A stretch of 64,000 bases of DNA from Bursaphelenchus xylophilus (lineage: Eukaryota > Nematoda > Chromadorea > Rhabditida > Aphelenchoididae). Location: positions 10,974,001 to 11,038,000 of the forward strand of contig CAJFCV020000006.1 of the NCBI GenBank assembly GCA_904066235.2. The letters are read 5' to 3'. The position numbers and the translations under genes were made by a program. The stretch's first letter is position 1. Every line of letters starts with the position of its first letter. The notes beneath the pieces are model-generated. The model did no database searches. It was not told the DNA's origin and saw only the letters and a list, made by a program, of their open reading frames with translations. Below, one piece after another: positions 33,809 through 44,342 of this stretch.

Positions 33809-34032
33809 CACGTCAAACTGAGATAAGCTAAAACAGTCCGGTGAATAGATTGGCAATTTGCCAAAAAACGACGCGAAAAAACGTTTTGTCGCGGAAGAAA
33901 TGGGGAATTTTTGGGGCGAGAGAGTACGTTTTTGCGTGTCTTTTTTTCTCTCTTTCTCTGCGAAATAGACGAAATGTAAAAAACCGATAGCGAAGTGTCT
34001 ATTCCGGTGACCGGACTCCTCAGTTTGACGTG
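33809..34032. mobile_element. Family D MITE, copy 4, duplication CAGTA
   Basis: Starts CACGTCAAACTGAGATAAG, ends CTCAGTTTGACGTG. CAGTA is duplicated at 33804-33808 and 34033-34037. It is the most complete copy, 224 bp. Confidence 0.9.
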
Positions 34033-34098
34033 CAGTACGAAAAACAGCAGAATGCGCGATGCATCAGTGACAAATATCAGTCTCCCACTGACAAATAC

Positions 34099-34268
34099 TA
34101 GTCGCGACCTAAAGTCCTGACACATTTGCACAGTGCATTTTGTTTTTCTTTCGGACCCGTCGCGGCAATTCCCCGTTTTTGCACTCGACATGCACTTTCG
34201 CTCGAACTTGCCACTTTTCTCGCGCGACACCCGCGACAAAATGTGTCAGGACTTTATGTCGCGACTAG
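34099..34268. mobile_element. Family K MITE, single copy with TA flanks
   Basis: Inverted ends of about 30 bp start CTAGTCGCGACCTAAAGTCC (the right copy has one mismatch, A for C). TA precedes and follows. The 170-bp element carries GCACAGTGCATTTTG near the left arm, recalling family F. Confidence 0.7.
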
Positions 34269-34283
34269 TATCGAGCTCATCCA

Positions 34284-34440
34284 TCAGTCTGTCGGAAAAA
34301 TAATGAGCACTCTGTCACTGCGCCAATCGCGTTGCTGAAGTAAAAAGCAATTTGATTTTCCCACGGCACAATTCATTTTCTCGGCGGCGATACGATTTCC
34401 GATGCTACAAAGTGCTCATTATTCCCCCCGACAGACTGAT
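34284..34440. mobile_element. Family A1 MITE
   Basis: TCAGTCTGTCGGAAAAATAA at left, CCCCCCGACAGACTGA at right, interior in the inverted sense relative to 31394. Confidence 0.8.
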
Positions 34441-35009
34441 AGAAGAAAAAATACATTTTGCGAATGCGATAGAATGTGGAAAAAAGTCCACATACTTTAT
34501 GTAAATAATACAATAGTAAGACAGAGTGTATTTTTCTTAGATTTTATCCAAATCAATGCCCCTAGCCCTTAGTAATTGTGGCTTGTAAATAAACCCCCAA
34601 CCCCACCAAATTAAACTTTACAATCGAACTTTCCGAAAAACCCCTCGAAAAGCGTTCAAATCGACAAAAATAAATATCGCATCAGCGTTCACGGTGATTA
34701 AAGAGAATTGTCGAAAAAATTATCGCCGTTTTATTATTTCGGTTATTCTCCTTTACCCCCAATTAACGCTGCATTAGACAAAGGTGCGGGTTGCGGGTTG
34801 GGGTTGTAAAAAATCTCGTCGCGAGGGGAAAACAAAATTATGTGAAACATTACAACGGGAGGTGACAAGTGAAGAGTCATGAGTCAGCTAATTCGTTGGT
34901 AGATCATGTAACTTGCGAGAAATTTATAACAGAATGAATGGGTATTGAGAACGATCAAGAAATAAAAAGTTGACAACAGTTGAGATGCATTGCGTATAAG
35001 TAATATCAG

Positions 35010-35149
35010 TCTGTCGGGAAAATAACGTGGATTCGTTGCGCCTTGGAATCGCCCATCATCGCTCTGCGACAGCGACTGGAAATGTGGCGCACGACTGCGC
35101 CGAGGCGAGATATTTTTCTGTTACAAATCCAGATTATTTTCCCGACAGA
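35010..35149. mobile_element. Family A2 MITE
   Basis: TCAGTCTGTCGGGAAAATAA at left, TTATTTTCCCGACAGACTG at right; interior CGCCCATCATCGCTCTGCGA. Confidence 0.8.
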
Positions 35150-35272
35150 CTGGTAACTTTACTGCTTGCACAACCTCTCTATGACGACAATTTCAAATGT
35201 CTTTAAAGCCAGTACCAGGGAAACATGAGGGTCGTACAATTTATCAAAAATGACTCTGTCGAGGCTCAAATA

Positions 35273-35407
35273 GCAGTCTGTCGGGAAAATAATGAGCACT
35301 GTGTCGCATGGAAAATCGCATCGAGGCCGAGAAAATTACTTGTGCCGCGGCAATTTAAATTATTTTTCACCTCAGCGACGTGATCATTATTTTCCCGACA
35401 GACTGAT
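35273..35407. mobile_element. Family A1 MITE with an internal deletion
   Basis: Both ends are intact (AGTCTGTCGGGAAAATAATG, TTTCCCGACAGACTGATA), but the right arm lacks about 20 bases before TCATTATTTTCCC. Confidence 0.8.
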
Positions 35408-35888
35408 ACTTTTGGCTCGCAAGGAGCCAAACAATTTCGTTTTGAAAGGTTTCACCTTAGCGACGACGTGGTCGGCGCAGCAGAATTGTGCTCATTATTT
35501 TCCGGACAAGCTGCCAACTGCGGCACAGCAAACTCCCGCATTAACAAACCCTGTCTATAACGAAAACTTTAAAGGTCTCCAAGGCCACTTTCAGACAAAG
35601 ATGAACTTCGTACCGCAAGACTCCTCTACAACGATAAATTTCTTATCCTTGCTGTCCGTTGCACATGGGGATTCAGAATTTCTCGAAACATGAAACAAGG
35701 TACTTACGCTTTTCTGATCGTGAGGCGATTATATTATAATTTTTGGTGAGGAAATAAGAAGTTTATATGAAAGTACCGTTTAACGCCTAGCCGGTTCTTC
35801 ATTTTGCGTGTTGTCTCGAAAAGAAAAGGGATATAACTCAGGTCATAATCTAAATTCTTTGTCAAGTCTTGCCGAATTTTTAGACTCA

Positions 35889-36203
35889 AGTCTGACGGGA
35901 AAATAATGAGCACTCTTGTTGTATGTTTCACGCGCCAGTTGTTGTATGTAGAGTGGTGGTGGTGAAGGTATAAAGTCAGCCAGATGTATTTAGAAGGATA
36001 ATAAGGATAGATTTGAATGAAACGGAATGCCAATAGCGTAGTCGTAGGTTTCGTCTTGGGACTCAACAACTCTGTCGCATCGAAAGTCGCATCGCCGCCG
36101 AGAAAATGAATTAAGTCGCGGCAAAAACAAACTGTTTTTTTTTCAATGCAGCGACGAGATCGGCGCAGCGACATGTGCTCACCATTTTCCTGGCAGACTG
36201 ATC
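35889..36203. repeat. Family A1 MITE split by a solo-LTR-like insert
   Basis: Left part to 35916 (AGTCTGACGGGAAAATAATG), right part from 36069 (CTGTCGCATCGAAAGTCGCA onward) to GGCAGACTGATC. The insert is 35917-36068. Confidence 0.8.
35917..36068. mobile_element. Solo-LTR-like insert, 152 bp, 5-bp duplication ACTCT
   Basis: Begins TGTTG, ends CAACA, and is flanked by ACTCT on both sides (35912-35916, 36069-36073). TG..CA ends with a 5-bp duplication are the marks of a long terminal repeat left after recombination of an LTR retrotransposon. A TATAAA lies at 35969-35974, where an LTR promoter could be. It is short for an LTR, and no AATAAA is seen, so another class is possible. The empty site is known from other family A1 copies. 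Confidence 0.6.
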
Positions 36204-36770
36204 AGTTGAAGATCCTGCACATAAAATATGTTTGCTATGGGAGGGCTTCGTTGCATGCAGGTTGATTTGGGTTTAAAATGACTTGGAAGCCCAAAACTTC
36301 AGGTATGAACTCACTAATTGCCAGAGCGTAGTTTAACTTCACCGTAGTTTACCTTGCATTATTTTCATCCTGCAGTTTGATAACCAAAGATAAAATTTTG
36401 AAATTTTTTCCATGTATTCATGATTCCTCGATTTTTAAAATGCACTTTAACAACAAAACTCGACACTTTTCCTTCCAGAATCAGACGCCCTGCCCGAAAA
36501 GGTTAACGAACACCGTTGACGACTTGAATTTTCAATGAATTTCCGTTTGAGCTGAGATATCGTTTCAACGACGTCGACGATTAAAAATAAAAACACGAGG
36601 GGAGAAAGGCGCGCGACTCGAATATTCGGTAACTTCATTTTTATTTTTTCGATCGCTAAACTCGATGTCGGTAGATGGAATTTTGTATACGTTGGGGGAA
36701 ATCGTTAATCTCTGCTGTTCCCGAATAATGAGAGATAGGAATTTTGCGTGCGTTAGATAAGTATGCATTG

Positions 36771-36930
36771 GTAGTTTGTCGGGAAAATAATGAGTCCTCT
36801 ATCGCATCGAAAGTCGCAACGCCACCGAGAAAATGAATTGTGTCGCGGCAAAATCGAATTGCTTTTGGCTTTAGCGACGCAATCGGCGCAGCCGCATTGT
36901 CCTTATTGTTTTCCCAACAGGCTAATTCTT
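36771..36930. repeat. Family A1 MITE, diverged
   Basis: Left end TAGTTTGTCGGGAAAATAAT, interior CACCGAGAAAATGAATTGTG, right end TTTTCCCAACAGGCTAA. Confidence 0.7.
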
Positions 36931-37003
36931 GTAGTTCGACGCTCAGATTTTCTTTAAATTTTGATTACATTTTGGACATAGGCTACATATCAAATTCCTC
37001 ATT

Positions 37004-37226
37004 TAAAATAATGTGGATTTGTAGCGCCGTAGAGTCGCTCTATATCACTTTTATATGGCTATCAGCTTTAGATGTGCTACTGCGGTGAGGCGAGATATCT
37101 TGCTTCAAAAACCCACATTTTTTTCCCGACAGACTGATAAATTTGTCGCATCGAAAATAGCGTCGCCGACGAGAAAATGAAGTCGATGGGCGCAGCGATA
37201 TTGTGTTCATTATTTTTCCGACAGAC
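37004..37226. repeat. Family A2 and A1 fragments joined
   Basis: An A2 right half (37004-37140, ending TTTTTTCCCGACAGACTGATA) is followed at once by an A1 right half (37141-37226, GTCGCATCGAAAATAGCGTC to TTTTTCCGACAGAC). Only the outermost end of each is preserved. Confidence 0.6.
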
Positions 37227-37325
37227 AAAGGAATTTACATATTCTTCAACCGTCTCGTATTTTAACATTTAGATTCGCGTAATTTTTCGCAATTAACCGT
37301 CAATAAAAATACATATCACATCACC

Positions 37326-37332
37326 TTTTCAG
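37326..37332 (+). promoter_or_regulatory. Probable trans-splice acceptor of kynureninase
   Basis: TTTTCAG ends three bases before the start codon and follows an AT-rich stretch, with no upstream exon needed. This is the usual layout of a spliced-leader acceptor. Confidence 0.6.
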
Positions 37333-37335
37333 AGG

Positions 37336-40324
37336 ATGGCCAAACATTCCAATCTACCTCGATTCCTCCGCAACTTCGCCTCGGAGGACAAGGAGAATGA
37401 TATTCGATCTCGGAATTTCGCCAAAAAATTGGATGCCGCTGACGATTTGGCCTACTTACGAAACAATTTTTATGTGCCGAAAATGGGAACTCTGCCGAAT
37501 GCAGACCCCAAATTGGTGAATCCCAATGAAGACTCGATTTATTTGTGTGGAAATTCGTTGGGATTGCTGCCCAAAGCGACAAAGGGATATATCGATAGGC
37601 AATTGGAGAAGTGGGCGCAAATGTAAGCCTAATACTAGTCGTTTCAGAAAGTGCGTAGACTTTTAGAGTGCAATCCGATTTTTGTTTGAATTTTGCACAC
37701 ATTTCGGGTTTAGGCCACTTTTCAATTTTTGAAAATTTTAGCTTATACTTTGCAGGGAGCGGCCGAGATGTTCAACAATCTTTTACGGCCGAGAGAGTAC
37801 GCAAAATGCGGAGAAACGTCAGAGAAAAACTTTTTTGACCATATCGTTGTCAGTTTCAAAAGAATTGATTTTTTCTGGAAACATTACACTCTACAGTCGA
37901 AATACGTGCATATATGTGTACTTCTTTTCATGCCAAAATTCACAAAAAGTGTTCACATTTTCAAAAAACTTTTGACCTAAAAATCTCGGTCGTTCCTGCA
38001 AAGCGCAAGCTAGGAATCTCGCACATGCCTTTGAAAAAAAATTATTATAAATTTGCCCCAATTTCATCAAGATCTGAGCGTCGCACTTGCAGCACTTCCC
38101 TTGCAATTCTATATTATTTTTAAGGGGCGTGTTCGGCCATCATTCAGGCGAGCTACCCTGGATAGACTGCGATGAATACCTTCACAAGGGCCTCCAGAAA
38201 ATTGTTGGCGCCGAGGAAGACGAAATCGCCGCTATGAATGCGCTAACAGTCAATTTGCATCTTCTACTGACCGCTTTTTACACTCCAACCCAAAAACGAT
38301 TCAAGATCTTGCTGGAATCGCAAGCATTCCCCTCGGATCATTATGCAATTGAAAGCCAGATAAGGCTAAAAGGATTTGATCCAAAAACAGCAATGGTCTG
38401 CTTGAAACCTAGAGAGGCAAGTTTTAAAAAAGCTTTCTAAAAGAGTCAGTGCCAGTCTGTCGGGAAAATAATGAGCAAAAGTCGTTGCGCCGATCCTATC
38501 GCTGAAGTGAAAAGCAATTTGATTTTGCCGCGAAACTATTAATTTTCTCGGCGGCGATGCGATTTTCGATGCGACAGAATGCTCATTATTTTCCCGACAG
38601 ACTGATAGTAAATAGTACATTTGTGCAATCTTCAAACCATTTTCAGGGAGAGCAGACCCTCCGAACCGAAGACATCCTCTCGTATCTCGACCAAGACGGT
38701 GATTCCATCTCCCTGGTCATGTTCAGCGGTGTGCAATATTACACGGGACAGCTGTTTGAAATCGAAAAAATCACAAGTTTCGCCCAATCCAAAGGCTGCG
38801 TGGTTGGATGGGACCTGGCCCATGCGTTCGCCAATGTCCCGTTGGAACTGCACAAATGGAATGTGGATTTTGCTTGCTGGTGCAGCTACAAATATGGCTG
38901 CGCGTCGGCGGGCGGGCTGGCCGGGATTTTCGTTCATAATCGCCATAAAAGCGATAAAAGAGAGCGAATGCTGGGATGGTGGTCTCATGACTCAAAAACA
39001 CGATTCCGAATGACCAATCAGCTGGAGCTGGCGGACGGAGCGGCTGGATATCGGATCAGCAACCCGCCAATTATGCTGGTCTGCGCGGTCATGGGATTCT
39101 TGAAGGTGAGAGGAGTGTATAGTAGAGTTTTTTTGGGGGTTCATAAAAAGAACAAAATTTAGAGAGCTAATATCAGTCTGTCGAGAAAATAGTGGGCACT
39201 CTGTCGCATCAAAAATCGCATCACCGCCGAAAAAATGAATTGTGTCGCGGCAAAATCCACTTAATTTTCACTTCAGCAACAGAGTGCTCATTATTTTCCC
39301 GACAGAGTGAGTAGAGGAGTTTTTGGAGCGCCCGAAAAGAACAAAATTTACAAAAGAAGTACCCAAGTGCGACGCTCAGATTTTCTTTGAATTTTGCACA
39401 CATTTCGGGCATGGGCCACATGGCAATTTCTGAATATTTTAGCTCGCCCTTTGCAAGGAGATCCGAGATTTTCAACGATTTTTGCGGCCGAGAGAGTATG
39501 CCAAATGCGGAGTAAAGTCAGAGAAAAACTCTGTTTGCCCTATCTTTGCCAGTTTTGTGCGGAAAAAATTGATTATTTGTGGAAAAATTGCCCTCTACAA
39601 TATAAATAGGCAGAAAACTTTTATTCGACGATCTTTGCGACAGAGAGAGTTGGGGTCACCGCATACTCGGTCTCTCCCGCTCTTCGCGTTTCACGTGCTC
39701 TCTCGTTTGCAATGATCGTTGAGTTTCTTGGCTACTCCTGCAAGAAAGGTGCTAAGATTTTTCCGTAGCTGATATGTGACCTTAAAACGTTACGTGGGCA
39801 GAAATTGAGGTAAATCGACTGGTCGATTTTTGAAAAATTACACTAATTTTTGACCAAAACCCCATTAAAATTCAAGTTTTGGCTACAAAACAACCGTTAA
39901 TTTGATTACAACATGATCATATAGCATATAACTCGACCATTTCCAGGCAATCGAATCCACAGACATGCGGCAACTCCGTGAAAAATCCCTCAAACTTACC
40001 GGATATCTTGAGTACCTCATCGACGAACATTTCTCATCAGCCGACGTAACCAACGCTGCCCGCAAAATCCAGATATCGCTGATAACGCCCAGAGACCCAG
40101 AGCAGCGGGGATGCCAACTGTCGCTGCAATTTAACTGCGATATCGCGCTGATTTTCGAAGAACTCGTGAAACGAGGCTGCGCCGTGGACAAAAGATACCC
40201 GAACGTCATCAGGGTGGCGCCAGTTCACATGTACAACTCGTTCGAGGACTGCTGGAGATTCGTTGAGGCGCTGAAGGAGTCGATACAGGCGCTAAGTGAA
40301 AAGAGGTTGCTGAATGTAAAATAA
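37336..40324 (+). CDS. kynu-1: Kynureninase, 471 residues, four exons
   Basis: PLP enzyme that cleaves kynurenine to anthranilate and alanine (and 3-hydroxykynurenine to 3-hydroxyanthranilate) in the cytosol; in C. elegans the orthologue is flu-2/kynu-1. Exons: 37336-37622, 38125-38416, 38647-39105, 39947-40324 (1416 bases). The frame holds at all junctions. Family marks: [11 protein letters not shown] near residue 75; [38 protein letters not shown] with the PLP-binding Asp249 and His252; WCSYKY, where Lys275 aligns with the Schiff-base lysine (human Lys276); and [15 protein letters not shown]. The length agrees with human (465). The second intron has a GC donor (AG/GCAAGT). Intron 1 is nearly filled by a family B repeat, and introns 2 and 3 hold family A copies. 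AATAAA overlaps the stop codon at 40320-40325. Kynureninase also supplies anthranilate-derived precursors for rhodoquinone in nematodes. Confidence 0.96.
37650..38104. mobile_element. Family B MITE filling kynureninase intron 1
   Basis: Interior phrases GGCCGAGAGAGTACGCAAAA and CATGCCAAAATTCACAAAAA are in family order. The right end CGCACTTGCAGCACTTCCCT lies 20 bases before the splice acceptor. Confidence 0.75.
38453..38607. mobile_element. Family A1 MITE in kynureninase intron 2
   Basis: Complete: AGTCTGTCGGGAAAATAATG at left, TTATTTTCCCGACAGACTGA at right. It takes up most of the 230-base intron that starts with the GC donor. Confidence 0.85.
39173..39310. mobile_element. Family A1 MITE in kynureninase intron 3
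   Basis: TCAGTCTGTCGAGAAAATAG at left, TTATTTTCCCGACAGAGTGA at right. Confidence 0.8.
39355..39780. repeat. Family B repeat in kynureninase intron 3
   Basis: Left end GAAGTACCCAAGTGCGACGC, then TTTGAATTTTGCACACATTT and GGCCGAGAGAGTATGCC. A second, inverted core (CACGTGCTCTCTCG) follows at 39690. The right terminus is not found. Confidence 0.6.
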
Positions 40325-40439
40325 AATGTATTTTTTGAGGAATCAATATATCTTTGATTGTAATTAAATTGGAGTAAAATACGTTGTCTCATTCTCGTTT
40401 TATTAGCTAAACTTTTGAAAATGAGCCAAAAATTACGAA

Positions 40440-41010
40440 TTTCAGAATTCCCACCAAAATTCTAAATATCTTGGCATTGTGTTTCAAGTCCCGAAGGAGT
40501 TTAAAAAAAATAAATAAAAACATAATTTAAGGTTTTATTTATTCTTACAGAACTGAAAAAACCCCAGAAATTTTTAATTTTTTAAACTTCCCGCCAAAAC
40601 TTTAAAAATCTTGGCATTGTGTTTTGAGCTCCAAAAGAGTTTCAAAATGAATAAAAATAAAATTTGAAGTTTCATTTGTCCCCACAAAACTGAAAAAAAC
40701 CATAAAGTTCGAATTTTTTCATTTCCCAACAAGCTTTTTGAAATCTTGGCATTGTGTTTCAAGCCTCAGAAAAGTGTAATAAATCAAACAATAGGAAAAT
40801 CTCAAGTTCCAGGAATATGCGCAGAGCATAAACCAAGCAAAAAATTTCAATTTTTCAATTCCCGCAGAATTTTTTCTATCTTGGCATTCTGTTTCAAGCA
40901 CGAAAAGACTTTTGAAATTATCAAAAAACCCTATATGTCTTCTTTCAAAAACACCTTCTCAAACTTTGCAATAAATCCAAAATGCATTTCCCACACAAAT
41001 TTTCTCGAAA
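40440..41010. repeat. Four tandem units with a CTTGGCATTGTG core
   Basis: CTTGGCATTGTGTTTCAAG occurs at about 40470, 40610, 40745 and 40879, each after a CCCGCC/CCCACC and AAATTTC context, spacing about 135 bp. It lies between kynureninase and the next gene. Confidence 0.7.
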
Positions 41011-41259
41011 AATTCCCCACGTTTTTCATTCTCATCAATTTCATTTTGATGAAACGTGCCGCTCCCACGTGGTGTCCTTTATTTTGTTGGTGAAAAAACG
41101 TGCCAAAATTGGGATTCTGCCGTAGCCGTTCTTCAAGAATTTTACTGAATTGTTGAGGTAAGTTCTGAACAAATTTTTCTCTGAATTTTTTGATACTTTT
41201 TGATACTTTTCGATTTTTTCAAAATTTCAAAAAACATTTTTTTTTGTTTTTTAGCTGCC

Positions 41260-44200
41260 ATGTTCAACCGAAACCACCGCTGTCCCCCATGGAACAAGCC
41301 GGAGAAGCCGTCGGGCAGCTGCACTCCATATTCGAAGCATTTTCCGCCGTTGGATGGGAACAAGTCGGAGGTCCCGGCGAATCCAGGCTGGATTCGCCGA
41401 AATTCGGAAGGCCAAGCCTACAGTGATACGTTGGAAAAGGAGTTCCAAGAATTGTCAGTGAAGGAGAAATCTGAAACTTCCCGAAAACAGGTGAGTTGAA
41501 TTGGATTTTAGCGATTTTTTGAGCTATCTTGGGCAAAAAATAAAATAATTTTTTAAAAAAATCGACTGGTCGATTTTACCGGAAATTTTATGGACAAAGT
41601 TTTCAACGGCCCAATATGGATCCCTGCAAATTTTAGCTCAGTATTTGCAGAAACGGCTGAGATATTCAGCAATTTTTGTAGGCGAGAGAGTACGTAAAAA
41701 GCGGAAACGGCCAGAGAAAATTTTGTTTTTTTTTACGATTTTTTGACAAATTTGTTAAGAAAAAATTAATTTTTTGGTGTTGTTATTATGCCTTACATTT
41801 CAAAAAGACGCAGTGCCAAGTTTTATTCAAATCTGTAATAAAAAAAATTTTTTTAATTTCAAAATTTCAAAAATTAAAATTTTTTTTTTATTTTTTTAGC
41901 CCGATTCCATCCCCAATAACGAGCTCCAGCAAAAATGGCAAGATCTTGTCTCGCTTATCGCCGAGCGTTTGCCTCAGGGCAATGCCAAAGTCGTCCTGAC
42001 TCGATTCGCCTTCCATGATAATGTCCCGCGAAAAAAGAAACAGTTTATCAACTTTCTTCGCTCCTCCTGCCATCTGCACGACAATGAGATTGGAGAGAGC
42101 GTCTGGCACACACTCCAAGAAGAGCTGGAGAAGTTGAAGGATGAAGGTATGAGTTTTATGTTTTTTTGGATCTTGTACTAGAAAAGGACGTGAAATTGTT
42201 CGAAATTTTGTGAAGAAAAGTTTCAATTTGGTCAATTTTTGTTTGAAAATGTCTTCCAGATGAATTTCTCGACGCCAGAATCGATTTTGCAGAGCTAATT
42301 TTCGATTTTTCTTGTTTTTTGGCACTTGCAGCACAATGCCAAGGTTTTCGAAAAATCACGGAAACAAGAAAATTTGAAAATTTTTGGCGTTGTTGAAGTT
42401 TACGGACTTTCCTTGTTATTCAAAAAAAAATTTTTTGTTGTTTTTGACCTCTTTTTGGAACCTATAACAGAATGCCAAGCCTTTCGAAAAATGGCGGGAA
42501 ATTTGAAATCAATATTTTTTGGTTTTTTTGTCTCCGTAGAAAAGGCGAGGACTTACATTTCTTGCTTTTTTTCCTCTTGGCAACACTTTCTTAACCTTTG
42601 AAACACAATGCCAAAGGTTTTTTATACGGCGGAAATTAAAAAAATCAAAAAAAATTTTTTGTTGATTTTTCCTTCACAGGCCTCCTTCATCCTCTGCAGA
42701 GCTTACTTTGAATGTTGAGCCCATTTACTGTTGCTTTTCACCAATTGTTTTTAGGTACCGAAGTCCCTTCCGAGCTGTTCAACCGCAAAAAGAAGTGCTT
42801 CTATCGACGTGGAAGACGCAACCGTCGGAGCGCCAATGAAGAGCCTCAGGCTTCAAACGAAGCGCCGGAAACTCCGCCAGCGTCGACTTCGCCGTTGCCT
42901 CGTTTGGCGGTTGCGGGACCACGATCCAAACGACAACCCAAGGCCCAGAAGTTCGAAGAAATCGAGGAGAAGTTGAAGGAAAAGGAGAAGGAAAAGAAGG
43001 AGGAGAATTCCACTAAATCCGAAGGTAAGGATTTTGGGATTTAGCGTATAGAATTGTTATGGATCGCAAATTATTTACCAAAAAAAGTTGGCATTTGCTT
43101 TACAAAATCGGCTGAGATATTCAACGGGTTTTTTCAAGTCAGAGATTAGTGATCGGAAACGGGTTTTTTGGCCACATCTTTTTGTGGGTTGTCTACAATA
43201 GCTTCAAATTTGGTGCGGTTGGGACACATGGGCCAAAAATCATTTGCTTGAAGCCTTAGCTCATGCTTTGCAACGAGAGCCAAGATTTCCAACGACCTTT
43301 GCAATTAGTGGTCGGAAAAAGCATTTTTTTGCCATTTCTGTTTGTGGTTTCCTCACAATGGCTTCAAGTTTGGCACATATGGCCCCTATAAGCTAAGGTT
43401 CATTTGCATGAAGTTTTAGCTCATGCTTTGCAAGAACAGCCAAGATTTTCAACGATATTTACAAACTAGAGATTGATGAGATAAGGAGGGATAGACATCG
43501 AAAACTTTTGACTCATAAAAACTGTTATTTTCAGCGCCAAAGTGTGAGAAGAAGAGTTATGGTCAGATGTCGCCATTTGGTGACGAAGCGGCCAAAGATG
43601 CGGCGGAGCCGGGTTTCAAATGGAGAAGGACGATTGCCGAGGAAATGGCGAGAAATAAGGGAATTTGTGGCTACCATAACTTGAAAAATACGGTAAGCTG
43701 ACATCTAAATTTCAATATCAATTATCTTGCCCCGATTCCCTGATGTTGTGGAGATTTTTAGGGCTTGAAACAGAATGCCAAGATTTTTTTATAGAAGGCG
43801 GGAATCTAAAAATTAAAAAAAAAATTGTTTTGGTTGGCTCTAACTAATACTAAGGGTCCCAATTACCGATAAAATTACATTTTTTTTTGTTTTTCGATAC
43901 GTTTTTAAGGCTTGAAACACAATGCCAATATTTCTGAAAAATAGCGGGAAACTTGAAATTACATTTTTTTTTGGTCTTTTTTGCTGTTAAAACGTCCCTT
44001 AGGCTTCACTATTTGTTATCTTCTGATGTCAGGCATTTTTTCGGACTTGCAACACAATGCCAAAGATTTTCATTTTTGCCAAAGACTGGCAAAAGCTATT
44101 GGAAAAAACTTTTTTTTATAACGAAAAGTGTTGTTATGCTCTTTCTCAGGTGATCAACTGCTACCGCTCCACCGTCCTCGACTACACCACCTCCGAAGAG

Positions 44201-44290
44201 CGCTTGAGCCGGATCTTCAAGAAGAAGTTCGAACTCTTTGGATTAACAGTGGAGAATCGGATGGTTGTCATTCAAAAGGCCTTTGTTTGA
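41260..44290 (+). CDS. Basic, lysine-rich protein of unknown function, 348 residues, five exons
   Basis: I do not recognise the family. Exons: 41260-41490, 41900-42146, 42755-43024, 43535-43692, 44150-44290 (1047 bases, phases agree). A non-coding first exon ending near 41157 (donor TGAG/GTAAGT) may precede it, since the start codon sits five bases after an acceptor. The N-terminus is rich in Pro and Cys (MFNRNHRCPPWNKPEKP). Residues about 78-160 form a mostly helical block (WQDLVSLIAERLP, QFINFLRSSCHLHDNEIGE, WHTLQEELEKLKDE). A basic patch follows ([17 protein letters not shown]), then a Pro/Ala/Ser linker and a charged Lys/Glu helix (about 220-248). The last exon (YTTSEERLSRIFKKKFELFG) is again helical. 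The basic patches suggest a nuclear or nucleic-acid-binding protein, which is inference. It lies on the same strand as kynureninase, 935 bases downstream, too far for a tight operon. AATAAA is at 44337. Confidence 0.85.
43080..43480. repeat. Three tandem units of about 170 bp, family B-derived
   Basis: GCTCATGCTTTGCAACGAGA-like text followed by TTTTGCCATTTCTGTTTGTG repeats three times in intron 3 of the unknown basic protein gene. It resembles the family B core but without the ends. Confidence 0.6.
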
Positions 44291-44336
44291 AGATTCCATT
44301 ATGTCGGATACACCTATTATATCATTATTTAGCCTG

Positions 44337-44342
44337 AATAAA
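44337..44342 (+). terminator. Polyadenylation signal of the 348-residue protein gene
   Basis: AATAAA 47 bases past the stop codon. Confidence 0.7.

Larger units (their letters stand above)
30831..37335. other. Divergent intergenic region between P-glycoprotein and kynureninase, mostly repeats
   Basis: Apart from the faint frame at 31018-31275 I see no gene. The region holds at least ten family A copies, a family B copy, one family D and one family K element and a solo-LTR-like insert, all listed separately. Sequence at 34450-35000 and 36205-36770 is not recognisably repetitive; being between divergent genes it may hold regulatory sites. Confidence 0.6.
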
